A stretch of 64,000 nucleotides of DNA. It comes from Batkoa obscura. Lineage: Eukaryota > Entomophthoromycota > Entomophthoromycetes > Entomophthorales > Batkoaceae. Of the stretch, positions 1 to 13,369 are shown piece after piece. The stretch covers positions 124,001-188,000 of the forward strand of contig JASVEC010000041.1 in NCBI GenBank assembly GCA_030770535.1, in the 5' to 3' direction. Within the stretch, counting starts at the first letter, position 1; the number at the start of each line of letters is the position of its first letter. Below the pieces are notes generated by a model, which made no database searches, was not told the DNA's origin, and saw only the letters and a list, made by a program, of their open reading frames with translations. The position numbers were made by a program, and so were the translations under genes.

Positions 1-191
1 ACCATCGGAATAGATAGTAAAATGAAGCATAGATTTGGGACATACGATTGAGATTGGGATGTTTAAAGCTTTGAAACTGTCCAGGAATTCAACATAATGT
101 TGATGTTTGATTAGATAAGCTTTCGCGGATCGGTTCGATTGCTTTCTGTGGAAGAATAGAATAGGGGTTAATTGATAAATTAACATTTTGC

Positions 192-1702
192 TCATTTCTG
201 TTTTGTCATTTGGTGTGGTTGAATTTTTAATACTGATAAACTATCTTTTATAATCCCTTGTAAACTAACTATCATCTCTTTATCAGTCTGATTACTTGTA
301 ATTTTAATAAATTGTAATATTAATTTGATAATATAATAAGGACATAATATTTTACTATAGTTTTGTTTTTTAAAATACTCCATTTCATAATATCTTATTA
401 TTCCTCTAAATTTTTTTAACCATATCATTTTAACGCCATCTTCTATATACTCTTCCTCGTGGCCGTGCTGTCTATATTCTTTTTGATATAACTCAATCGC
501 TTTATCTGATTGATATTCAATTTTCTCATAATTATTAATTAACTGATTAACTAATGGCGTGTCATTTTTTTCATTATCATCATTGGGTAGTATAATAATT
601 ACTGTCTCGTTTCTGGTTTCTAGTTGATGAATAAACTTTATGAAACTTGGATTAGCACTCTAAGAAGACTATTAATAAAAAACATTGATATCACAAAAAT
701 GAGTTACCAAAATAGCCTCATTATCCTCAACAACATACAAGCCCCTTAATATAGTGCTTTTCGAGGCATCTAGAATACTAGAGGTATCCATGAGATGCTC
801 AAATGCCCACGATGTAAATTCTAACCCATTAATGTCATTTGCTTTTACTGGTACTTGATAAATCACATCTTTAACTTTCAGATTGTTCACTGGCAAGAAT
901 CCTTTAATATTCTCATCCATGAAACACCTTTTTATCGAGTTCCATACCTCTCCATTATAATACCCAAACCTAGTATAGTAATATCGACTCCCCTTCATCT
1001 TATAGTATGCTTCAAACTCGGAGCTTCGGTTTTTGAGTGTCTGCAAGTCATCAACATTACTTAAGAGATATAAGTTTTCAGGGTAGTTCCCAGCGTGAGC
1101 TAATAAACTTTGGTTAAAGTCGTAGAATCTATAATTTGTTAATGAGATCTGATATTGAGAGTAGTTGTAACGAGCGGCTAAAATTTTTTGTTCCATGTTT
1201 ACACGTTTCTTGTTGTATTTCTGTCTTTTGAGTTTAGGCTTGAGTTTATCGGTTTTCTTTTTACGCGATTCTAATGCCTTTTTCTTGAGATTTTCATGTG
1301 CCTTTTTTTTGGCACTTAATCTCTCTTTAATAGCTGCGGTGTAGGTTTATTATTTTTTACTGTTTTGCTATTAAAAATAGCATCTTTTTTAATGCTTTTT
1401 TGGTTGTTCTGATTGCTTTGGTTATTTGGTTTAGTGCTAGTCGGATTCATCTGTGCCTTATCTCCCTTTTGTTTCTTTTGATTATTTGATAGCCGCAACA
1501 TGGGATTATTATTTATTGTTTTATTTTTGAAGTTAACATTTTTTTTGCTGCCTTTTTGATTGTTTCTATTCGACTTCACACTATTGAGATTCATCTTTAC
1601 ATTATTTCCATTTTGTTTGTTTTGATTATCTGGCTTTACCCTGATGGGAGCTGTTTTTATTTTGTTCACCTCCTTTTTAATTTTATTGGTTTCCACTTCC
1701 AT
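192..1702 (-). CDS. Unrecognised basic Asn/Lys-rich protein, 3 exons
   Basis: I do not recognise this protein. A consistent model has three exons (1702-1361, 1322-708, 659-192) joined in phase 0 by introns of about 38 and 48 bp, giving roughly 474 residues. The first intron needs a GAG acceptor, so it is less certain. The N-terminal ~115 residues are rich in Asn, Lys and Gln and contain two degenerate copies of a ~40-residue repeat (compare MNLNSVKSNRNNQKGSKK with MNPTSTKPNNQSNQNNQKSI). A strongly basic, probably helical stretch follows (AKKKAHENLKKKALESRKKK), then a mixed alpha/beta domain of about 300 residues without membrane segments. The basic tract would suit a nuclear, nucleolar or RNA-associated protein, but that is inference only. 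It is divergently oriented to the Cox18-like gene, with 1.1 kb between them. Confidence 0.55.
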
Positions 1703-2797
1703 TTTACTGAACTTTATATATCCAGAATACTTGGAAAAATTTATAGCTCACACAGTATTCGGATCTAATAAGTATAAAGTGTTTCTCACTTAATTTTTTA
1801 TCATTTCTTTATTATAAAATCTGCGAATTGACAATAAAGGCTGCAAAAATAAATTATTTTTGATTTAAAATTGGCTGTATAAATTTCATGGTTATAACAA
1901 CTATTATTGTAACAAAAGTTTGATTTTAATTAAATAATAAAGAAAACTTTTAATGTTCTATCATGTTCTTTTGTTAAAAAATAATTATAAATACCTTCAA
2001 GTTTAGGTTTTTAACTATTCAATTTATGTTCAAATACTATTTATAAAAAGCTTGTATTGCACTTTTCATTAAACATGTTAACTTCCTATATTACTACATA
2101 TTTAACATGAATAAAAAAAAGAGAGTTAGTAGTTAATATTATACATAAATTTATTCAATCAACCCTATTTAAATGCTATTATGGTACTTTAAAAAAGAAG
2201 GAACAAAAACAAAGGGGTTTAAAATATTAAAGGCTCAAAATAAATAAATAAACAAATAAACAAAAGGGAGCAGGGGCTAACGTAACTTCTTGGGCTTCTC
2301 AAAACATTAGCCTTGTAAATACAAACATGTGAAACTGAAAGCTAGTGAAAAGTCTTGATATAACCAAGTTTATTAAATAAGCTAGCAAGAAACAATTTTT
2401 TATAGAAGCTGTAAAGCAAGCTCTTAAAAACTAAATGCAAATCCATGCTCCTTTAGTTCTTAGCTCAAAAACTGATCATTAAAAGGTATGAAAATATTTT
2501 AACTAGCGAGTTAGTGTTTTTGAAGACTTGGTTGGTATCAATACTACTCTGCATAATAGATAGTATCCTATTTTAACTATGAGAAGATAACCAGGTAAGC
2601 TCAAAACCTAGTCAAAATTTAAGTTTTTTTGAATTAGGGCCCAAATTTGGACAAACTATTATTTTCATAATGGTAATATTTGCAAAAATACAATTTTTGA
2701 TTTCAAGCCTAAATAAACAAATCTCACTTCCAGTTACTTTTATTGTTTACTTTTATCACTATTACTAACCAAAATAACCAACAGTATTAAATTAAAA
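1703..2797. other. Intergenic region between divergent genes
   Basis: AT-rich spacer between the divergently transcribed unknown gene and the Cox18-like gene. It should hold both promoters. I see no reading frame, RNA gene or copy of the local repeat family here. Confidence 0.5.
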
Positions 2798-3809
2798 ATG
2801 AGTCGCATATCATATCAACTATTAAGAACAACAAGTCGAATAAGCATACCTAACAAAGCGCAAGTTAGAAAATATACAACAATAGAAACTGTATTAAATA
2901 GCACAATAGCCGTCAACCAACTATTGCTACAAAACATACAAAGTATGACCCACCTACCTTGGTGGCTGACAATAAGTGTATCAACCATATTGTTACGTAC
3001 TACTATTACTTTACCGATAGCTATCTATCAACAAAAGCAATACCAAAAATATAGACAGTTGAAGCCATTGTTAGTAAGCTGGGGAAATACATTAAAAAAA
3101 GAATATCAGACCGCTAAAGTCAATGAAATTGGTTATTTATTTAACATGCAAAAGTTTATTAAGAGCGAAGTGAGTATTATTATTATATAGAATGGTATTA
3201 TAAATATTAACGCTACTAAATATTTAGTACAAAACAAAAATCCAAAGTATCTATAAGCAATATAATTATTCCCCAGCAAGCATATATTTATTACCAATAA
3301 TACAAATTCCATTTTTCGTAGTCATGTCCCTCTCGTTGCGTGCCATTTGTGGTTACCCCATATTTGACTTAGATTTAGATAATTTTCATTTACAAGAGTT
3401 TTCCATTGGAGGCTACTCTTGGTTTTCAAACTTAATAGCGCCAGATCCTACCAATATTTTGCCCATATTGATCGGTGCTACACATTTGTTAAATATTGAA
3501 GTAAGATTAATCACGTACTTACATAATATTTTTTAATGTTTTTGTAATTAGGTTAATCAACTATTCTTAAAAGCAGTAGTAAATAAAAACGAAAAATATA
3601 TTAACTATGTGTTGAGGGGGATGGCTTTAGTCATGATCCCAGTAGCTATAGTGTCTCCTTCAGTAATACTACTTTAATTCAGTTTGTAGCTTTTAATAAT
3701 TTCTTATTAGGCCTTATCCGTCTATTGGTTAACGTCAGCTAATTTTTCGTTAGTCCAAAATTTGTTATTCCGTAATACAAAAGTTCGCCAATTGTTAAAA
3801 ATTAATTAA
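2798..3809 (+). CDS. COX18: Cox18/Oxa1-type mitochondrial inner-membrane insertase
   Basis: Four exons (2798-3169, 3228-3500, 3552-3662, 3711-3809), all joined in phase 0, encode 284 residues. The N-terminus is rich in Arg, Ser and Thr with no acidic residue in the first 28, as expected for a mitochondrial presequence. Hydrophobic segments follow in YidC/Oxa1/Cox18 order: LPWWLTISVSTILLRTTITL near residues 53-72, IYLLPIIQIPFFVVMSLSLR after the basic matrix loop, IGGYSWFSNLIAPDPTNILP, and a final ALSVYWLTSANFSLVQNLLF. The family inserts membrane proteins from the matrix side. At under 300 residues and without a long C-terminal ribosome-binding tail, it resembles Cox18 (export of the Cox2 C-terminal domain) more than Oxa1, but the split is tentative. 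The introns are short and carry in-frame stops. Confidence 0.85.
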
Positions 3810-4089
3810 ATAAAATAGAAATATTTATTATATTATCGTGCTGTTTTGCTATTATTTTTATGGTATAAAATTACAAAATTATATTCTAATCTTCATCCCA
3901 AGGGCTCATTACGATTTTGCAACAAAACCTGCCAATCAAGTAGATTTTAACAGCAAATAACATGCCATTTTATCAAAAATAGAAAAACTCAGAGTAAACA
4001 CCTGAGTGGCTAAAAAGCAATCACTTAAATTTTTTTTGAATTTTATAAATTACAAACTACATTTTAAAACATATAAAAAGAATAAAACG

Positions 4090-4841
4090 ATGACCAACCT
4101 ATGTCCAGTTTATGCCCCGTTCTTTGGGTTTGCAGGTATTACCGCTGCTATGGTTTTGAGTTGTAAGTTTAAATTGGCATCTATTATTTAATTCCTTTAA
4201 CCCTCTTCCCTTTAATTATAGCCGTTGGAGCTGCTTATGGAACTGCTAAAGCAGGTATTGGAATTGCTGGTGTAGGTACTTTTAAGCCAGATATTATTAT
4301 GAAAGTAAGCGACGATTAAAGTAGAAATAAGAAATTTATACTAATGACTTTAAACTAGAGTTTAATCCCAGTCGTGATGGCGGGTATCATTGCAGTTTAT
4401 GGTTTAGTTGCTTCCGTTTTAATTGCTGGAGACAGTGAGTTATTTTTTGTATCATGTGATATTGGTTAAATTTTTATTTTAGTGGGTCCTAGTGTTGACT
4501 ATTCTCTTTATGCGTAAATATTTCTTATTTTAGATTAGGTTTTGATTATAACATTTCTATAGCGGATTGGTCCACTTAGCTTCCGGTTTATCCGTTGGTT
4601 TCACAGGCTTAGCAGCAGGTTATTGTATAGGAATTGTAGGAGATGCGGTAATAATATTTATTTTTTTTGAAAAATAATTGCTTAAATACTTTAGTGTGTA
4701 CGTGGATATTCCAAACAACCCAAGTTATTTGTAACCATGGTTTTAATTTTAATTTTCGCTGAAGTTTTAGGTTTGTACGGGCTTATTGTAGCATTGATTT
4801 TGAATACAAAAACTGGGGGTGTAAAATGTAACGTGGAATAA
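4090..4841 (+). CDS. VMA11: V-ATPase proteolipid subunit c' (Vma11-like)
   Basis: Six exons (4090-4162, 4222-4304, 4359-4434, 4483-4513, 4563-4647, 4695-4841) give 164 residues. The protein is a rotor-ring proteolipid of the vacuolar H+-ATPase Vo sector. It has four hydrophobic helices, and the proton-carrying glutamate sits in helix 4 within [20 protein letters not shown]. The core matches fungal c' more than c: [32 protein letters not shown] and VLIAGD. The start [13 protein letters not shown] is instead like subunit c (Vma3), and the extra N-terminal stretch of yeast Vma11 is missing. ATG 4090 is chosen because it yields exactly the family N-terminus; the upstream in-frame codons lack an ATG. 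Subunit c' is restricted to fungi, which helps place the organism. Confidence 0.92.
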
Positions 4842-5202
4842 TATTAAGGACCTCAGCTTATCTTCGTTAATTTAATAATAAAATTTATTCGTTTAAATTT
4901 TGATGAAATAATTTTTTAATCGACCAATATGCTTAAAGCCTATTATTTTCTCTTCTTAAATATAATTATTATGTTCAAATAGCTTATTAGTGATAAATTA
5001 TTTGCATTTAATTAAAATAATTTAATTTATTTCACATAAAATGATGCTAAAATGATTTAAGCCTTTGCCAAGGTACTGTCTAAATTTGGTAATTGAAGCG
5101 GGAAAATGAAGCAATAAACTCTTAGCATAATAAAAATTAAAAGGTATAAAAACTAGAAAATTGCACGAAATAGTTTTTAATTTTATATAATTTTATTAAG
5201 CA

Positions 5203-6203
5203 ATGGGATTTAAAGTACCAGAATCGCCCAAATGCTGTAAGTGTAAAAAGAGCGTATACCATGTGGAGCAAGTTATTGGACCTGGAGGCTTAATTTATCA
5301 TGATCAGTGCTTCAAATGTTTTATATGTAAGAAAAAATTGGATTCAACTCTGCTAACCGAAAAAAACTCAGAAGTAAGTTATTTCTATTATAGAAAACAA
5401 AGTGATATTTATTTTGTTAGATTTATTGTAAAGCATGCTATGCTAAAAATTTCGGACCAAAGGGTAATAACTTACTTATTTATTATTTGATTTATTTAAT
5501 ATTCATTAGGTTATGGGTTTGCTAATGGAAGCTCCTTTTTAACAACAGGAGTTTACAAAACAGATGACATAAATGATACCAATACTAGCAATGATACTAA
5601 CAATATTTCAATGAGTATAAACAATGATATTGACTCAATTGAAAACTCACCTATGATTCAAACACCAAACAATTTATACAAAGTAGAGAACTAATGAATC
5701 AAGATGTATTACCTAGTTCCCCAGTTTCAAGTTTTAAGAAGGAAGAGTTTATTCCAGCACCAAAACCTTCTATTTTTGCTAGAAACCCATCACCAGTAGC
5801 CAAAAGGTTTATTGTCAAGTCTGATACATGTGTAAAGTGCAATAAAAATGTTTACATGAATGAGATGGTAGGTTTATTTATTTGAGAGCAAACAGAATAT
5901 AATATAAACAAAATTAGTTAACAGTGGGCAATAAAAAATACCACTTAGATTGTAGTCGATGCTTCAAGTGCAATAAAAGGATCGAAAACAGTAACTTAAA
6001 TGAGCATAATAACGAAATATTTTGTAAACAATGTTATTCAAGAGAGTTTGGACCTAAAGTAAGTTTCAATTTAGTTTATTAAAATCATTTGTTTATTTTG
6101 TCTAGGGCTATGGTTATGCTAATGGTATAGTTTTATTCTTATTTTTATTTTATTTATTTATTGTTTAGGGGCTGCTTTTCTAACTCCAAATGGAGCTGTA
6201 TAA
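5203..6203 (+). CDS. Two-LIM-domain (CRP-type) protein
   Basis: The protein has two LIM zinc-binding domains, each followed by the glycine-rich motif typical of cysteine-rich proteins (GPKGYGFANG and GPKGYGYANG). LIM1 spans exons 5203-5373 and 5421-5463 (C..C, H..C, C..C, C..C spacing seen in CCKCKK, YHDQCFKCFICKKK and YCKACYA). A Ser/Asn/Pro-rich linker begins in the exon at 5510. LIM2 spans exons 5739-5867 (approximate start), 5918-6058, 6106-6124 and 6169-6203 and starts CVKCNKNVYM. Between the two halves the frame hits two stops at about 5692. The simplest reading is an intron of about 5683-5738 (donor GTAGAG, branch-like CTAAT), which restores the frame, but its edges are not certain. 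CRP proteins bind actin cytoskeleton or nuclear partners through LIM domains; the specific role here is unknown. Confidence 0.8.
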
Positions 6204-7246
6204 AGCTTATTCTAGTGTATTATTATCCAAATAAAAATTAAGACATGGCCAAAATCTGTGATTGTTATTTATATTTAAGACATTGACTATTAATGTTGGT
6301 ATGGCTGCAATTGAAATATTACACATTTTTATTCGAACAAAATGAATTACTTTCATTAATATGGTCCGAATCTTTACTTATTTAACCAATTTTGTAAACA
6401 TTTCAAAAAAATCAAAATAAATTTCCCAATATAGTTTATTTTTTAGTATCTTATATAGAACGTCTTTATAATATTAATTTATCCTATTTAAAGAATGATT
6501 TATCAAATTTCTTGTATATCTAATTTTTTTTACTCCTACTATATTAATTTAAACTTATAATAATGTTATTACTAAATTAAATATGATTTTTATTACCGAT
6601 AAAAAGTAAAAAGTCTTTTTATCAAGCACTATTCAAAATTATTTAATTTATTGTGAGTCCTTTTACTTTTGACATACAACAATAATGACAAAAGTTATAC
6701 TTAAAATATTATTCTTAATAATAGATACTATTAATAAACTTCTGTTTATTTTTACAGTATTAGTTTTTACAAAAGAATAGGTGAAAATAAACTTTTTATT
6801 TAGCCAATCAAGTCACTATATTTCTTCTAGAAGGGACAAAAACATGGAGAAATCGGAATAAATAAATGAAAAGAATGAACCAAGTTCTACTATAAATTAA
6901 AAACCAACTTTGAGAAATGAAAGATTGGCTTCATAAACCAATCAACGTTTGCAATCTAAGAAACTAACGAACAGTGAGTTACCAATTGATTGGTTTAAGT
7001 CTTAAATTGGCAACTCAATCTCAATGTTCCAATTAATTTGTAGAAATAAATTCTAATTGTCATCTATTTTTTTAAAAATATATAGTGAACAAGCTTTAAT
7101 TCTAAAAACTAATAGTACTCTCAACAAGAGATTTTATTAACATTGTAAATTAAAAATTAAAGTTGGTTTTTTAAAATAGAGGTATGATACTTGATGGAGT
7201 TTAAATTTATACCTAATCAATCTATCATATTATTTAGGTTTTTTAT
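6204..7246. other. Intergenic region upstream of myosin V
   Basis: AT-rich, gene-free spacer of about 1 kb. It holds the 3' flank of the LIM gene and presumably the myosin promoter. I see no RNA gene or repeat-family copy. Confidence 0.45.
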
Positions 7247-10200
7247 ATGTCTAATAATTCCGTATCTTTGGATGTCTACGTTAAAGTGAGTAAAAAACAG
7301 GATTGAATAAAATTTTAAATTTACAATTTCATTTCATTTAGGATACCAAAGTTTGGTTAGAGGATAAAGAGATAGGCTGGAAGGCAGCAACCATTGAAAG
7401 TAAAGTAGTAGAGAATGACGTAGCAACTTTTACTTTGGTAGATGAGGAAGGAGAGGCTATTTCGCGCCAAGTGAGGATAGGAAAAGAGGATCTTCCGCAT
7501 TTAAAAAATCCACCACTTTTAGAGGGAATTGATGATTTAACCAATTTAAGTTATCTACACGAACCAGCTGGTAAAAAGATTCTATTAAATATAACATTCA
7601 ACTTATTTTTAAAGTTTTGCATAACATTGGTGTTCGTTATGCTCAAAATAACATTTATACCTATTCCGGTATTGTTTTGATTGCCACCAATCCGTTTCAA
7701 AAGGTCAATCTTTATTCTCCAGAGGTTATTAGAGCTTATTCTGGAAAAGACAGGGGTGACATGGAGCCCCATCTGTTTGCTATTGCCGAAGATGCTTATC
7801 GTTGTATGATTAAAGACAGTGTCAACCAAACCGTAATTGTTTCTGGAGAATCGTAATTTATTTGCTTTTTTCATTTAACTAAGTTTTAAAAGCGGATTAT
7901 TTTTATAGCGGAGCAGGTAAAACAGTTAGTGCCAAATTTATTATGAGGTATTTTGCTTCAGTTAATTTGGATGTTAATTCAGTCAAGTCAGGTAATGAAA
8001 GTTGAAACCAAAATAAAAATAAATTGACATTTGATTAGGCGACTCTGGGATGAGTGAAACTGAAAGACAGATATTAGCTACCAATCCTATTTTAGAATCT
8101 TTTGGTAATGCTAAAACAACCAGAAACGATAATTCATCTCGATTTGGTAAATACATTGAAGTAATTTTATTCACTTATTTTATTATATCACAAGTTTATT
8201 CTTTTTATTACAGATTCAATTCGATAAAGATATCAATATTAGAGGTGCAAAGATAAGAACTTATCTTTTAGAAAGATCAAGGTTGATATTTCAACCAGAA
8301 ACAGAAAGAAATTATCATATTTTTTATCAGGTAATTCATTTCATTTATTTTGTATCAAATTATTTATTTTTAGCTTTGCTCAGGAGCGCCAGCGGATAAA
8401 AAAGAACAATTCCATTTAACCAATGCAGAAGATTACCATTACTTAAAACAAGGTGGTCAATTTACCATCAATGGAGTGGATGACAAAGAAGAGTTTAAAA
8501 TTACCAGCGAAGCATTAGGTGTTGTAGGAATCGATGAAAATAGCCAATGGGAAATTTATCAACTTTGTGCAGCTTTATTACATATGGGTAACATTGTGAT
8601 TGGAGGAAGTGATAAAAGTGGAGCCAATATATCAGATAGCGACTCAGCATTAAATATAGTGTGTGATTTGTTACAGATAGCGAAAGCTGAGTTCCGTAAG
8701 TGGTTAATGAAAAAACAAATTATTACAAGGAACGATAAAATTATTTCCAACTTATCTCTATCTCAATCCACAGTTGTAAGGGATTCAACAGCAAAATTCC
8801 TTTATTCCAATCTTTTTGATTGGCTTATTAAACGCACTAATGAAAAACTTAGTCACACAGATGAGTCTCAAATCCGTTCTTTTATTGGAGTTTTAGATAT
8901 TTATGGTTTTGAGCACTTTCAAAAGAACTCCTTTGAACAGTTTTGTATTAATTATGCTAATGAAAAATTACAACAACAATTCAATCAACATGTGTTTAAA
9001 CTTGAACAAGAAGAATATGTAAAAGAACAAATCAATTGGACTTTTATTGAATTCAGTGATAATAAGCCTTGTATTGAAATAATAGAAAGCAAACTTGGTG
9101 TGCTTTCTTTGTTGGATGAACAGAGTCGACTTCCATCTGGGTCTGATGAAGGCTTTGTTGGAAAGCTTTATGAGAATTTAGCTATCCCAGCAAATGAAAA
9201 ATACTTTAGTAAACCTCGATTTGGAACTACTGCTTTTACCATTTCTCATTATGCCCATGATGTAACTTATGAATCAGAAGGTTTCTTAGAAAAGAATCGA
9301 GACACAGTGCCAGACGAAATTTTGGCCGTTTTCCAAAATTCAAAGAGTGAGTTTATTAAGGATATCCTTCCTGACACTACTTCACCAATTCCTGAGCCAG
9401 TAAGTTTAGCATCTCATTGATATGCTAATAATTAACCTTTGTTTAGAAAACTATCGGGAAACCAACAGGGTCTAGACAGGCAGCTTCTAAAAAACAAACC
9501 CTTGGTTCTGTATTTAAAGTAAATAATATATTTTCGTTAATTTTAATCAAGTTTAAGTGATTTTTAGCTTTCTTTGAATAGTTTAATGGAAACAATTAGT
9601 AAAACAAATGTCCATTATATTCGTTGTATCAAACCGAATGAAGCAAAAGAGCCTTGGTTATTTGATAATAAAATGGTACTTTCTCAACTTAGAGCTTGTG
9701 GTGTCCTAGAAACCATTAGAATCTCATGTAGCGGCTACCCTTCTAGAAGAGCTATTGAAGAATTTGTTCAAAGGTAATCTGTTAGCATAAAATTAAAATC
9801 AATGTTAATTTTTGAAGATATTATATAATATTGCCATATCGTAAATGGAATGATGATGTGATGAAAACATGTAAATTGATTTTAGAAGATTTCCTTGTTG
9901 ACCCAGACAAGTTCCAAATTGGTGCAACTAAAGTTTTCTTTAGAGCTGGACAAGTAATTTAAAAACCATTATCTTTAAATTAGCTGACATTTTTATTAGC
10001 TTGCTTACCTCGAAAAAATGAGAAATGACAAGATCAATAACTGTGCTATATTCATTCAAAAAAATGTTCGAAGAATGCTTTGCCGTACGCACTATTTAAG
10101 ATTGAGGTTCTCTTCAATTGTCAGCAAAGCAATCAATGTTTATAAAGTAGCCAATAAGCTTAAAATTTTATTCCAGAAATCTCAAGCTATTAAATCCATT

Positions 10201-12554
10201 CAAACCCTTTCTCGTGCCTACCTTGCAAAGAAGCAATATCAAGCTCGTCGATCCTCTGTTATCTTACTTCAGAGCCGTAAGTTTTTGTATTGTTATAGCG
10301 AACTATGCTCATTATTTAGGTATCCGTGGTCATATTTCAAGAGTTAGTTACAAAGCGTTTAGAGAAAACACAATGGCTTCTAAAATTCAAGCTCTTTGTA
10401 AGCGATAGTAAGATTTCTTCCATCCTAAATTATTAATAATTTAACCAATATTTAGTATTTCGCGTACTAAGTACAAGAGACAGATCCAACTTATTATACT
10501 TATCCAATCATGCTACAGACGTGTTTTGGCAAAAAAAGAGCTTAGGGTACTTAAAGTTGAGGCTAAATCAGTCAAACATCTTAAAGATACATCGTCTAAA
10601 TTAGAAAATAAGATCATAAGTATAAGTCAACAACTTACAGCCAAAGATTCAGACTTGAAAGAAATGACAAATAAAGCCAATATTTTAGAAGATGAAATTG
10701 ATTCTTGGAAGAGTAAATATCAAAAGATCATTGAAAGCAATCAAGAGTTGATAACTAAGAGTGACATGCTTATTAAAAAGGATGAAGAATTAGCGCTTAT
10801 GAAGCAAGAAAACCTAAGACTCCAACAGGAACAACAAGCGGCCCAAAAAGAACTTGAAGAGAAAGAAAATAAAATTAAGGAATTAAATACAGTTTTAGAA
10901 CAAAACCAAGCTTCAATAGAAGAGTTGAAATCAACCCCTATAGTTAACGGAGATTCAGAAGAGGTTTTAAAACTTAAGATGGAAATCAGTGAACTTAAAG
11001 ATGTACTCGAAGAAACCCGTAGAGCCCGCCAAATTAGAGAGATGCCTACAAATGCTACACTTAGCAGTAAGAGCAGCACAGTTACAATGATTGAAGGTAC
11101 TGGAGACTATTATAATATGACCAATCATCGAAGATCAGAGACCTTAGGATTTGGAAGTGGTCAAGGTCAAGTTCCTGAGCCTCTTTTGTCACCAAATAGT
11201 ATGAAAAAGAGATTGAATCGTTCATCTGTAAGGTCAATTGATTTAAGGGCTAATAGAAATTCTTGGAACCCTCTCACTTCCTTTTTCACACCACCACAAG
11301 AGCATATTGATATTAAGCCAGAGAATGGGGAAACATTACAAACAGTTCTTGAAAGTGAAACACTTGTTGAAGAAATCGTTTCAGGACTTATTGACAAATT
11401 AAATATCCCACTTCCAAACTTTGAAAATCCACGTAGTTCTCAAGAAATATTATTCCCTGCTCATATGATAGGAATGTGTATTATACAAATGTATAAGTAT
11501 GATTTGACAAATCAAATTAGCGGTTTAGTTTCTGATGTAATGTTTTCAATTCGAGGCATAATAGAAAAAGGAGATGGTGATTTTATATTTGCCTTTTGGT
11601 TTTCAAACATGTCAGAATTGCTCACCATTTTACTTACTGCTAGTAATGATATGGAAGTCAGCTCAGAGTCAGAAGCCATGGATAACGAAGATCGATTGGA
11701 TCCACAGCAAGTGATTGGGGATGCTGTCAAAGGCTTAAATCTTCTACTTTCTGAAATTACAGCTGTTTGGCTCAAAGAGCTTCAAAAACGATTGGGTAAA
11801 ATTACAATACCTGCGGTTGTGGAAAATCAATCATTACCTGGTTTTGTATCAAATGAAACTGGATTCTTTAATAAGCTTATTGGCCAAACGCAGAGCTCTA
11901 TCACTATTGATCATGCCATTAATTTTTTCTCTATCTTAACCAATACCTTGAACTATTATTTTGTTGATAAAATAGTCACTGAACATATCTTGGAGCATTT
12001 GTTAAACTTCATAGGAGTTTTGTCTTTCAATCATATTATTATGAGGTAAAATTTTATTATTTGATAAAACAACAGCTATTGATAAATTTTTTAGGAAAAA
12101 TTTCTGCTCTTGGAAAAGAGGAATGCAAATCCAATACAATGTAACAAGAATTGAAGAATGGTGTACTGGAAAGGGAATTGAGCAAGAAGCAACGAATCTA
12201 GAGCAGTTAATGCAAGCCGCTAAACTCTTACAGCTTCAAAAGAATTCATTACAAGATTTGGACATCTTGTATGAGGTATGCCACCTGTTAAATACAGGCC
12301 AAATTAAGAAATTAATTTCAATTTATTATTTGACTGAGTTTGAGAATCCAATTCCAATCGAAATTGTTAAAGAGGTAGCTAGGAGAGCAGCAATATCGGA
12401 AAAGAATGATACATTATTTTTAGAAACATTACCCTTCCGTATACCCATTGATTTTAGAGCTCACTTTTCTGGAAAGAATGTAGAGGTTGAAAAATTCTGT
12501 CCACCTCAAGTTAACCTCCCCCGTCTTAAATATGTCATACAAGCATCTAACTAA
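7247..12554 (+). CDS. MYO2: Class V myosin heavy chain
   Basis: Fourteen exons (7247-7285, 7342-7570, 7615-7852, 7909-7991, 8039-8160, 8214-8330, 8374-9399, 9447-9518, 9568-9773, 9818-9953, 10000-10276, 10320-10407, 10456-12045, 12095-12554) join without a frame break into about 1560 residues, the usual class V length. In order: SH3-like N-terminus, motor domain with P-loop GESGAGKT (split by an intron), switch [10 protein letters not shown], switch [10 protein letters not shown], actin-contact [17 protein letters not shown] and converter. IQ repeats follow (exons 10000 to about 10540), then a coiled coil rich in Lys/Glu (about 10540-11080), a Ser/Asn-rich hinge, and a C-terminal DIL/cargo-binding globular tail. 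Myosin V carries vesicles, vacuole and other cargo along actin cables toward growth sites. The symbol is by yeast analogy; orthology with MYO2 or MYO4 cannot be resolved. Confidence 0.96.
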
Positions 12555-13369
12555 TGAATCTAAAGTATTAGTTTAATTCAATCTCGAATTAAGAAAATTT
12601 TTGTCTAACACATTGAAGTGGTTTTGTATAATTTTGTAATGAATTAAACTATCGAGTTTTTATAAAACTAATATTTTTGAATTGAAAATTAATATTTGAA
12701 CTTTCTGATTTATAAATTGAATTGTAGAAAATAATAGGTACTTCCAATTTTTCATAAAGCAAGTAAAACTTAATCATGACTATTTACATTTTCAATAATA
12801 ATTGAAGTTTTAAAAAAAGAGCTGACGTATAACTTTCATAAAGCCAATATCCTTGAAAGAGCTGTAATCAAACAACTTGGAAAGTGGTTTAAGCAGTAAT
12901 CTTTTAATAGTTCTTGATAGAGCTGAAGTAAGGCCACCAAAAATTAAAAATATCTAAGATACAAAAGTAAAAATCTGAGCAAAAAATATTTAAAATAAGG
13001 AACTGTAGTTGACTGGAGCAATGTGGAGACCAAGTTTTAATAGAACCAATATATCATATGGGAGTGTTTTTTTTGACTGTGTTATTTTTTCTATTTTTTA
13101 AGCGCTATTTAAGTGGAAAGTTTGTTGGTAAAGTTCTTAAACACAAAAACATATGGGGCTGTCCTAATTGGTTTCAGAATCTACTTAGAAATTAATCCAA
13201 ATTTAAAATTCCAAGTTTATGTTCAATATAACGGTTAAATCTAAAAAGCCTAAAATTAAATGTCTCTATTTAAAACTTATTTTAATTGTTTCTTTTTCTT
13301 AAATAGCTAATTTTCCTAATTATATAAATACAGTTATTTGACTTTATTTTTTGTTGAAATAAAAATAAA
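12555..13369. other. Intergenic, with one truncated small element
   Basis: AT-rich spacer after the myosin gene. The only structure I can identify is a copy of the ~100-bp inverted-end element at 13056-13154, listed separately. Confidence 0.45.
13056..13154 (+). mobile_element. Small inverted-end element (MITE-like), copy 1
   Basis: It matches the family body (TTTTTTAAGCGCTATTT, then AAGTTCTTAAACACAAAAA). Its left end is ATATGGGAGTGTTTTTTTT. The right end is shortened and lacks the inverted ACATCCCC segment. Confidence 0.8.

Noticed and set aside
10741-11775. Three minus-strand Ser/Leu-rich frames
   Set aside because: They lie opposite the myosin V coiled coil and tail exon and have no independent features.
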